Below, one piece after another: positions 35,201 through 46,200 of a DNA stretch of 64,000 nucleotides. The position numbers and the translations under genes were made by a program. The stretch is from Biomphalaria glabrata (lineage: Eukaryota > Mollusca > Gastropoda > Planorbidae). Where the stretch lies: the NCBI RefSeq assembly GCF_947242115.1, contig NC_074711.1, positions 31,378,602 through 31,442,601 on the forward strand. The letters run 5' to 3'. Below the pieces are notes generated by a model. It made no database searches. It was not told the origin of the DNA and saw nothing but the letters and a program-made list of their open reading frames with translations. How positions within the stretch are numbered: the stretch's first letter is position 1; each line of letters opens with the position of its first letter.

Positions 35201-36875
35201 TGGCTGAGCGGTAAAGCTGTTGGCTTCTGAACCGGGGGTCCTGAGTTCAAATCCTAATGAAGACTGGGATTTTTTATTTTGGGATCTTTGGGCGCCTCTT
35301 AGTCCACCCAGCTCTAATGGGTACCTGACATTAGTTGGGGAAAAGTAAAAGTGGTTGGTCATTGTGCTGGCCACATGACACCCACGTCAACCTAGGCCAC
35401 AGAATCAGATGACCTTTACATCATCTGCCCTATAGACCACAAGGTCTGAAAGGGGAACTTTACTTTACTTTATATAATAATAATAATAATCTTTATTATC
35501 CATAAGGAAATTTGTCTTACAATTTGTGCATTACACCAAACAAAACATCATAATTATAGAAATTATGTAATTTTGTAATTCTAGGTAAAGATCCATTTAA
35601 ACTTTCTATACTTCTCAATACTCCCTATATAATTCTGCCACTGCTTGCTGGATTTAAGCTATTACATGAACGTCCTAATCAAACTACTTCTATAAGCAAG
35701 GTAAAATAATTTAACGTGTAATTTTTTTTTATCTGAGCATTTTATTTATACTAATTTTTTTATAACTTGTTAACATTAAATATTATTTCTGAATTAAATT
35801 GAGCATTAAAAAGTAAATGTAACATTGGTTTTCTGAGAAAATCTTTTTTCAAAAATAAATATTAACTGACTAGAACACTTTATTCTAACTTTAAAGCTTA
35901 AATATTTTGCTGCATTAAATGTTAACATGCTGTTCCAATAAATAGGTCCATATATACCTTTCTAATATTATTATTATTATCATAAAAATAAATTAATTCT
36001 TGTAGTTTTTGTTTTCATCAGTTTAACTCCATCAGGCAACGCCCAATTGATTTCCTTTTTTTCCTGTACTTCGTTGGAGCTATACTCTTCTCACTTTTCC
36101 GTGGACTTGTAAGTAGGATATAGTTACTGTGGTTACATTTTGTATTTAATTTTATTTTAAATTTACTGGACACAAAAACTTTGTCTCAATACTAATATAT
36201 TTATTTTCACAGGTTGTAATGGGTGGTAATGCTGAGTTAATGAAGGAATTTACAAAAACATATGAGCCATATTTGTTAGATGTATCCAATTTCCCTAAAT
36301 TCCAGGTACTTTTAGTTTAAATCTTAACTTTTATATTGTCTAAAATATGAACAAACGTCCATATTTTAAAAACTTTTTTCGACTCAACGAATACATACAA
36401 AAATAATTTCTCTTTCAATGAATTACACAGATGCTTGCCTATGGATACTTCTATGTCGTTTACTACTTGAGTGCTGCCTATGCATTACTTTATCCAGGGC
36501 AAAATTGGATGACTGATTGGTCAATTATTCATGCAGGTGCAGCTGCTCAGGTAATCTTGTGTTAGGTCTAGAAAATTTTTCTTCTTCAGTTTGAGTTTCA
36601 ATTGTTTTTTCCCACTGAGGTTTAGAATATATATATTTTTTCAGGGTCAGTTCTCTTACATGGCAGCATCATTTCATCATAGAACTCCAGCCTCACTGAG
36701 GCCACCTACCACAGGGTACCCAGCTTTTATATATTGGACAACAAACTTGATGTTTTGTATAGTTCCTCATCTGTTTGTGTGGTGGTGCAAACAGAATGAA
36801 GATATGTATGGTCACAAGTCTCGTGGGAAGGAAAAAAAACACAAAATAATTGGCTCACCTAAGAAAGTTAAATAA
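32286..36875 (+). CDS. TM6SF family protein A, complete, eight exons
   Basis: Exons: 32286-32490, 34155-34356, 34510-34592, 35585-35700, 36022-36108, 36213-36305, 36431-36550 and 36645-36875. All introns are GT-AG, and the total is 1137 nt (378 residues), close to vertebrate TM6SF1/2 (about 370-377). Family marks: GLEIDGIISNFM and EGEPYL (residues 101-106) with YWDG (116-119) in EXPERA domain 1; LYWVGSI (144-150); EPYL (249-252), WSIIHAG (292-298) and the HHRT region (313-316) in EXPERA domain 2. The protein is mostly hydrophobic membrane segments. It ends KKVK, fitting a KKXX ER-retrieval signal. TM6SF2 in vertebrates acts in ER/Golgi lipoprotein lipidation; EXPERA domains are shared with sterol isomerase EBP and TMEM97. 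The exact function here is inferred. Confidence 0.93.
32566..32765 (-). mobile_element. CR1/L2-like LINE 3' tail in A intron 1
   Basis: Reverse copy of the 51395-52140 LINE tail: GATAATTACATCCTATGTTTC, GTCAATCTAGTCATGCATG and the CAACCCATTGTATGCTCTAA block. 5' truncated. Confidence 0.65.
32993..33150 (+). mobile_element. SINE (family 1) in A intron 1, diverged
   Basis: Recognised by the B-box-like GAGTTTGAACCCTG and the tail TTATTTCTGAAGGAATGTCTG. More diverged than the 28995 copy. Confidence 0.6.
33695..33845 (+). mobile_element. SINE (family 1) in A intron 1, diverged
   Basis: The head contains GCATGGTCATGTGGTATGC and GAGCTGGAACCTTGCCTGC. The tail has ATCTAAAGGAACATCCAAAA. Second family 1 copy in the same intron. 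Confidence 0.6.
35191..35470 (+). mobile_element. Full-length tRNA-derived SINE (family 2)
   Basis: The head GGAGGCGCGGTGGCTGAGCG carries a good A box (TGGCTGAGCGG), with the B box GAGTTCAAATCC about 40 bases on. The body contains GGGCGCCTCTTAGTCCACCC and TACCTGACATTAGTTGGGG, and the 3' end is the simple repeat CTTTACTTTACTT. A 14-bp duplication TATATAATAATAAT flanks it (35177-35190 and 35471-35484). It lies in intron 3 of gene A. Shorter copies occur at 5625-5833 and 7471-7660. Confidence 0.9.
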
Positions 36876-37570
36876 ATATAGATGAAGCACAGTTGAGTAT
36901 GAACATATATAAATACTATTGTGAAGCTAAGTGCTGAGATTGTGAATTTATATTTGTAATTTTTAAATTATGAAAAGTATTTGTTTTTACATCTCTTATA
37001 ATTTTAACTATTTAACTAGTTTCTATCAAATATTTTTTCTAAAATATTTTATTTTATAACAGCGCAATAATATTCTTGGCTAAGTTCTAATCATTTTAAT
37101 TGTAGTAATGCTTTTGAAAATTTTTCTCACATTGTAATTTATAGGCCTATATTAATTTTAGTTCTACATTTATACATATTTTACATTGATAAACAGTATT
37201 ATTTATTATGGTGCTAAAAATTATTTGTTATTTATTGAATGTTTCATGTAGTTTGGCTAATTTCCAGATTGATTTAATTTTTATGATTTCTGCCAATGTA
37301 ATTATTAAAAAACAATTTTTTAAAGTTTTTTTTTATGTCTTTAGAAATGCTTTTTATTTACATCTGAATTAATTGGTTTTATTGACTTTAAGTATAAATG
37401 CAAAATTTTAAGATAATGCATATTGTAAAATTTGAATTAGTTTTGAATTTTTATTATTATGGTAGGATATTTATAATATAATACAAAAATATGCGAGTTA
37501 ATTTTTGTGCCTTCAATATTAAGATTAATATATTTTTATTAAAGAATGAATAAAGTCTTGGACCTCAATG
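36876..37570 (+). other. 3' untranslated region of TM6SF-A
   Basis: AT-rich sequence from the A stop codon to a likely cleavage site. No other gene is seen. It holds an ATTAAA at 37538-37543 and an AATAAA at 37549-37554. Confidence 0.5.
37549..37554 (+). promoter_or_regulatory. Polyadenylation signal of TM6SF-A
   Basis: Canonical AATAAA about 675 bp beyond the A stop codon, with an ATTAAA 11 bases before it and T-rich DNA (TTTTTGAATTATTTTTGTTG) downstream. Confidence 0.5.
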
Positions 37571-38321
37571 TAGTTTATATTTTTGAATTATTTTTGTTGT
37601 AATCTATCTTTCTCTACCAACTCTCTTAAAATTCCTAACACCCCATTCCATTGTGCTCTCATTCATGCACAAGCAACAACAAAAAAAAGGGGTTAAAAAA
37701 GTAACAAGAAGAAATAATAAAAAAAAATGAAATAAACAATAGCTGAGAAGGTTAAAAAAATCTGAAAATAAGATATCTGCTGACCCGAAAATTTATATAT
37801 CTATACAATTTATTAACAAACAACAAGGATTATGATAGCCAAAATAAAAAAGGGAAGATACTAGTGTTTTATAAATGTAGGGCCAATTTTCTATAATCAT
37901 AATGAAACAAAAATTTATGTACTATATATTAAATTCTTTGCATCAGAATCAGCAGGTTGAATCATATGACTTATAGTACGTTAGAATTAGGATTTAGGAT
38001 CATAAAAAATATGTTTCTGTTATTTCAAGTAATTATTATTAAAAATAAATAATAATAGCGAAACTTATAGAAACTACAGTTAAGTAGAGTTGGCAACAAG
38101 TGAGCTTCTAAGGACGCTCTGTATGGGCGTTAATAAGGAAGAAACTAGATCTAGAGTCTACTCTAAGCCTTAGCCTTAGGCTAAGAAATAGATCTAGTAT
38201 ATCTAATCTAATCTTCTTGACTCTATATATTATCATAGGCTTTGGGTCTTACAAACCATAGATCTGATAATATCCCAAATTATTCTCTTTACTCTTAGCC
38301 GCTAAGCCGACTTTGCTCACA

Positions 38322-41300
38322 ATGAAGGCCTCAACTTTAATTCCATTTGCCATTTTTATGCTTTCACAAACCTCGTGGCCTGTGGGCATATTTCTTGGCA
38401 AACTGGATTTGATGAAAGAACAGGTGGCAGTTTTCCTAGCCGGCACAATCGCTTTGACTTTAGCAACACTTGTGCCTTACATACTTTTTAGAAATGTCCT
38501 CAAACGAAGTGACCCAGTGGTGTTAAGTAAGTAGGCTCTAGAAATCTAGATCTAACTTTAAACTTATAATATTTATATTCAATATTGTTATACTAAATCT
38601 ATACTAGACTCTAGATCAGTGGTTCCCAAACTTTTTTGTCTCATAGACCCCTTGCCATGTTTTCCAGTTTTCGGTAGACCCCCTGAATTTTTTTTTTAAT
38701 TCATTAATATCAAATGTGTTTTTCTTGCAGATATGTCTGTACATTGATGATATTCAAATTAAAATGAAGCAAAAAAAAAAATATGCATGACATGAATTGA
38801 CTAATAAATTAAAAAAAAAAAAACTATTGGTGGAAAAGTTTGATAATAAAATTTTCATATTCATGATATTGAGCTTCAATTTAGGTTTAACGTTATACCT
38901 TCTCAACTATATAATGTTTGACAAAGTTAAATTTGGAAAATCAAAAAAAAAATTCATGCTGTCCAATGCACGCTACATTAATTTAATCCTCCCAAGAAAC
39001 ACTGAGATTATGACTTCGTTTTGACAAAATTTAGGTTATCACCTTGAAGCAGCAAATTAATCACATTAAATTATGAAACAAGTCTGTTAAATAGACTTCG
39101 TCCGTTTCCCGCTTATTTTTTTGGTTTTAAAATTAGATCTTTAGCACCCAAGAATTCAAATATTGTCACACTGTTTAAGTCACACATAAGCCTTTTGACA
39201 ACTATCATACTTCAGTGTGATGGAGCCATTGATCAAAAAGTAGATCTTTATGATTTCTTGATTCATAACAAAATGAAAATTATGATAGTAATAACACACT
39301 ATATTATCACTATATTGTAGCAACGAGGAATTTTTATTATGATATCAGATATAGGCAGGGCTTTTTTTTGTGATGGTACACACCGCTATGGCATACCGGC
39401 ACCTTTTTGAAAAAAATATTATTTTTGTCGTATTTTAACGTATATTATTAATTTTTAGTAGTTCAAAGTTAGGCAATCAACTACTGAGTACCGGCACCTA
39501 CTTTTTTTTTTTTACAAAAAAAGCACTGGATATAGGATTGTGTAAAACAGGTTGCAAAACCTCTTCAAGGCTGGCAAAGTCTATTTTTTACCTATAGTGT
39601 GCAGTTTTCTAGAGTTTGATAAAGTAAAGTATTGTAAAATGTTCACAAAACTCATCTCTTTTGTGATGTTCAATCAAACATTTCAAATCTTTATCTATTA
39701 TATCATGTTGGCGTTGCCTCAAATGATGTTCCAGATTTAATGGTTTCATAGCGACATAACTTTAAACTTTATTGCATAAAAAGCACAAATGCATTTGCTT
39801 GTTTCACAAGGACAAAATGAAGCCAAAGTTCTAATAACCAATGGACTTTCTACAATTCTTTTCAGACTCGGTCATGTACAAGATTAGGTACTTTCATACA
39901 GACAAAATTAAGCTAATTAAAATAGGATGGTAAAATTGTAAAAATAAAATCATTAGACTAACAAGGCTAAAATTCAAAGGATTAACTAAGGTACAAATCA
40001 TTAATAGAAAAAGAAATTTAAAGTTTAGACATGCTTAAATGAGATCCACTATCGTAGACCCCCATTTACAGGTCATAGACCCCCAATTAATTTTTTCACC
40101 TCCGTAGACCCCTTGGAAGTCCTCGTAGACCCCTGGGGGTCTATAAGGACCACTTTGGGAATCACTGCTCTAGATCTATATTATATATATATTAACTTAA
40201 TTATTAAGTATACATGACAATTAAGAATGAAAAAATAATGAATCATGAATGTTATATTTATTTTCATTAAGTTTATCTAATTATTAGTCAATAGTGTAAC
40301 TATTATTTATATAAATAAAAATTGTAATCTAGAATCTTAGCCCTTACTAGATCTAGATGTCTAGGTCTACAATACTAGTGTCGTGACTTACAAATGAAGA
40401 CTGAAAAAAAAATCAAGACAAAAGTCAAAAGAAAACTTTAAAACTAGGTTTACAATTCATCTAATGATCTACAATTCATCTAGATCTATATGATCTATGT
40501 TTCATAAAGTTGCCAAATAGTGTTGATTTCTGTAGGGAACACATACATGTACCTACATAGATCTATCAAATCTATGTACCTCAAATTGTAAGTTACAATC
40601 AATGTTTAGATTTATATTGTTATAAACCTGGTGGTGGCACAAATGGGGGTAGTGGTGTGTGTGTAGTCAGCCGACGCAAATCGCCCCAGGCCAGCGCTAG
40701 ACGAGCGGTCAACCGTGACGAGTTACGACGATCGGCCGAGACGAGTGTCAACAAGAGAGTTCGGGAAGGATCGCCGACGTGAACAGAGCTCAGGGGCGTC
40801 ACGAGAGTTGTAGTCATCTGACCACCTAGAAACGTCGAGCGGCGTTCTGTCCGGTTCGAGAAGGCCAGTAGGGACCCTATATAAGAAAGTGACGCAGTCA
40901 AAACGGTTCAGAAAGGAGGTTCACGACAAGAGTTCAGAACACGGTCGACTACAGCACAGTTCAGCGGTGTGGTTCTGTACGGAGCATTACGACGGTTCAG
41001 TGCGGAGTACTATCAAGTACAGTTGAGACGAACGGCGTCTTGATCTTGGTCTGTGATCGAGTCCGACACAACGAGCCCAAGTGTGTGAAGTCAGTCCTGA
41101 ACTGTTGAACCCAGTGCAAGCCCGGAACGAGACGGAGAGGCCAGTGCAAGACTTGATACGTCGGAACGGTGTTATCGGAGAAATATTTGTTATCGCAGAG
41201 CTATTTGTACTGTTCTACGTGCTGCCAATTGTACAGTATTGGCTGTTATTTATGGACATTAAACCTTTACGTTATTTTGGAGCCCTGACTTGTCAAGTTC

Positions 41301-41572
41301 TTTAAGTTGGTGGTGTATGGTGCAGTTTGCAGAGAGCCTGGATAGTGAGATTCGTAACAATATTAATTATTATACATATATACAGTGCTTTTTTTGTAAA
41401 AAAAAATAGGTGCCTGTACTCAGTGATGGATTGCCTAACTTTTAACTATTTATAAATTAATAATAAAATGTTAAAATACAAGAAAAGTAATAATTTTTCC
41501 CCACATTGAAAAAGGTGCCAGTACACAGTAACGGTATGTACCGTCACAGAAAAAGCACTATATATATATATT

Positions 41573-41664
<92 letters not shown>

Positions 41665-43177
41665 TTGTTTTATTATGTTAGGAGTTGCAAATGGAGGTCT
41701 AGATTAATGATCTCTTTGATCTATATAATGTAATTTACCAGTACTAGTATAATATCCAGTTTTCTTTTCTGACATTCTTAATAGATAAAAAATGCTTGAT
41801 AGAATGTTAGTGTTAATTAGAAATCTAAGGGGGGGGGGTGGGGGAGTGAGGCTTTGATAGTGGGCCTTTAATTATGACCGATAAAAATTATAAAAATTAG
41901 GGGCCAACTCATGGCCGTATTTATCAAAAATAGTTTTAATTAGTGGTGAGGTGAAGGAATATTGATATTTAAAAAAAAATGTTTTAAATCATACCACTGG
42001 TAGTTTAAAAAAAATCAAACTCAAAGTGCAAAGGGGGCTTTGACAATTGGCCTTAAATTATGATTAAAAATATGTGACTAATTGATTGTGAGGTGAAGGA
42101 ATATTCATAACATTTTTTTTTTTAAAGCATAGTTTAAAAAAAATCAAACTCAAGGCACATCTTTATAGCTAATAAACACATGTTAGATCAGTTGTCTTTT
42201 TTACTCTTTGTATGTAAGTAGTATTTCAGTTTGCTATGAAGGAATAGAAATAATTCAGATGTGACCTGTAACTGACTAATATGGTGTATGGGATTCAAAC
42301 TATATCATGTTGACTCATAGTTCTACACTGTGTAGGAAGAAAAAAAAAATTCAAACAATGACTTACACTCATAGCACAATTAATCCAAAAATTAAAGAAA
42401 AACAAATAAATACATCAAGATCTGCATCAAAATATGAAAGTTGCAAAGTTTAATGTGCTGTGGAGCCATCTTTTACACATCTAAAAGATACAATTTGATT
42501 AAGCTGCTTAAAAGAAAATATTTGAAGCTGGAGGAACTCTAACCATTTCAGAATGTCAGCTGGCTGGTCAACAGTTTGCTCCTTGCAAGTAAAAATATTG
42601 AAATATGTTTTTTTTAAAATCATAAATTCAAATAGATATTAATCATATAGGTCAGTGCTTCTTATTAACAGAATGCCTATAATCATTCATAGGAAATTTA
42701 AGTGCATATTTAATAAATGTTTGATTAGTCTTTTTTTTATGTTTGACTTATTAATCAGAGTAAGCAAAATAGGGTGTTTTAAAATTGAATAACTGACTTA
42801 ATACTAACAACTTTAATAAAGATGGAACAAATATTAATAATTGTGGGCATTATTTTCAAAACACCACATATAAAAAATATTTATAAAGATATTGTTGCAA
42901 TATGTTAGATGAGAAAAATATATCATGAAAACAAAATGTTATTTGCATTTTTTGGATTCAGTTGTAGTCTATATTAGATCATATTGATTTAAATATAATA
43001 ATAATAAAAAATTAATTTATAGAGCACTGTTAACAAACATGATGTAGGCACAAGGCACTATGATAATTACAAACATAATCAAGATATCTAAAATGACAAA
43101 CTAATTTTTAAAAGTTTTGAACAGATAGGTCTTAATGTTCTTCTTGAATGTAGTGATGCATATTGTCTGTCTGAGAT

Positions 43178-43217
<40 letters not shown>

Positions 43218-46200
43218 TGTTTGTTCTGAGCTACTCACCTTAGAGACCTGTGGGTGGCATTCTGGTACCTTTATTTCATAAGTAATGTTCCCTCATGACT
43301 TGACTATTGAAAATGGAAATAATTTTGTTTACAACATGAATAAATCATTGTATTATAATTTTTATTTGCTTGCTGGTTTCCATTCCATTTAGCTGTTTCA
43401 GTATTCTGCTGGTCATGCATGATAGATCTTGGAATAGGATTAGAACTAGATGGATACATTTCTAATTTCATTGGCTTTTACTTTATTGAGGGTGAACCAT
43501 ACCTTTTTACTGCTCACGGCACACTGATTAACTACTGGGATGGCACTGTTCAATATGGCCTTGGCTTAGCTATGATAATACTTTTTTGTCAAAAGTAAGA
43601 TTTTTTTAAAATTTACATAAATTTTTTATGTGTGTGTAATATTTGATATAATATGATATATATATCTATCTATATTTCAGTTCTCTCTTGTGTCCCCTTA
43701 AGTTTTGTATGATTGATTTGCATCCATAAGCATACAAGTCTAAGATTACAAGTTACGCGAATATGAGTTTATTAAAAGGGCACACATCAACCTACAGATT
43801 CGCATTTCAACAATTTTAATGCATTTTTATGACTTGTTGAATCAGAATAAACATATTGTCCTTTAAAAAGTTGTATACCACATTAACAACTTACAATACA
43901 AAAACATATGAATTATGTAAGGATATTTTGAAATGTCATTTGCTCTTTACATGACTCAAGTCAAATTTGAAAAGGTTAGGCTAGATAAATATTTGTACAA
44001 TTATTTAAATACTCATGCAAAGTTTATCTAAATTGGTATCCATAAGCTCATAAGTTGTTAAATTATCATGATTATGAGAAAGTGTACTTTCTATCAAATC
44101 ATGTTGATAATTTTCCATTAACTAGGTAGCTCAGGCACTGGACGAAGATAATATTTCCTTTGTTAAGGTTTACATCGATTAAATTGATTTTTAATTGTCT
44201 TAATTAGTGGAGGTCAGGAAGTTTGTGTAATAGTTTGTGTCATAGTTTGTATTGATTAATGTCACACACATGTACATATATAACATGTGCAAACAAATTT
44301 CTTTTTTTTATTTTATGAGAAGTTGCTCAGAAGTTTAACATATTGCATTGTTGTATCTACGAGGACTGAGATACGCTAAATAACAATTTGTTTTCACAAC
44401 ATCATGTAATGGCTTTTCTTGTTTATGTTGATGTTTTCATACTGCTATTCTTCCACTCCACTCACTTATTTTAGGTATATTTATACATCTTCAAAGCTTA
44501 AGAGATTTGATGGTTTTGCTGTTGTAAACCAACTGGTCAATTAAGATGTCATGTCTTATATGCTCTAGCCTGTCGTTCAGTGGTTGCGCTGGTCGTAGGT
44601 TTCAATCCTGCCCACTGCCATCCTCTGTCATTCTTTGGGCGGTTTGAGCTAGAAAGTAATTATCTTCAAATCTGAAGGAACATCCAAAACATATAAAACA
44701 AACTAAGAAAGAAGTTCTTGAAATAGAGGAAAGCATGTTTATTTGTGATGTAAAAGAAACATTTGTTCATATAAGTAATATGATGAAGTTATTCTAAATT
44801 ACCTATGTGTTTACATTTTCAATGAAATGGAAACAAAATTCATAAGGTCATCTTATTTACTTAACATTAATTACAACTAAATGTACAGAACAAAACTGAT
44901 AGTGACTCATGACTGTTTATAGCTTTAAATATCTATATATATGTGAATACAGGTGATTGATTTGTTATACAGATAATTTAAACTTTGTTGAGTAAATATA
45001 AAAAGCAAGTTTATATTTACAGGCGCAGCTATCGAGATGTTGGATTGTATTGGGTAGGCTCAATTCTTAATAGTATGGTTGTATTATTACCTGGCGGTGT
45101 AGCAGGTAATTTTGAGATAATATATGCATCAGTTAAAATCACTAATAATTAATATTTTAAGATCAATATACATATGGATAAATGCATAATATGAGTAGGA
45201 TAAATTCATTTAGTGTAGGCTGGGGGTTGCATAATGTAAGTGATTACCCATTATGTAAGAAAGAAAATGTATTTATTAATTTTATTATTATTAAATTATA
45301 TTACTAATTTTGACAAAATATTTGTATTAGGAAAACATCCATTCAAGCTTTCTATTCTGTTGAATACTCCTTATATACTGTTGCCTCTTTTTGCTGGATT
45401 TAAGTTCATTCATGAAAGACATTCTCAGAAAACACCTATACGTAAGGCAAGTCAACATTCCTTTGAAAACATTTTTTTATGAAAGACTAATTTTGTAAAA
45501 GTAAGTAAAAACAACATTTTCTTGCTCCATATTAACTTGTATTCTTTTCTTTTTAACTTACAGTTTAATTCAATCTGGCATAGACCTGTTGACTTCCTAT
45601 TCCTCATTTATTTCATTGGTGCCATCTCGATATCTATATTTAGAGCACTTGTGAGTATTGTAATAAAATATTAATTGTGTGACACAGTGAAGCAGACTGT
45701 ACAAGTCAACAAGTTTTTTTTTTTTTATAAATGTTATCTAGGTTTCTAAACAGTGGCGTAACTAAGGAGGGGAGGGGGGGAGAATTTTAAAATCCCCCCG
45801 ATCCCCCACCTAGGGTGGGCCCCCAAATGGGTGTCTGAAATTTATTTGTAAATACATAAATTAATATATTTGATTGACAAATAGTGTCAACAGGTGTCTT
45901 TTTTTTTTCAACATTTATGGATTAAATTTATCACAAAGACCAAACCTAGATCTAGGTCTATCAGTACGTTCACTTTGTTGACATTTTAAAAATATTTTTT
46001 CCCACAGAGGTCAAAGTTTTTTTAAAGGTTTGTTTTACATTTTAAACGTTGTTGCCACGAATAAAACTGCATGATATACAGCGAATTCTAGGTATCTTGT
46101 TACCTTTACTAATAATAGATCTAAATGGCGAGTATTCTATGGCTACACTAATTAACCTTGAAGCAAACTTTACAGAATCGAGTATGACAGATCCAAAAGT

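Noticed and set aside
40620-41305. Open frames of 93 (minus) and 74 (plus) codons in G/C-rich DNA
   Set aside because: They fall inside the solo LTR, where higher G+C lowers stop frequency. No protein similarity recognised.
41506-41733. Tyr-Ile repeat open frame
   Set aside because: Translation of a (TA)n microsatellite.
45442-45446. GT donor C|GTAAGG as the end of TM6SF-B exon 4
   Set aside because: It would shorten the exon by five bases and bring a stop at the exon 5 junction. The GC donor keeps the length identical to gene A.
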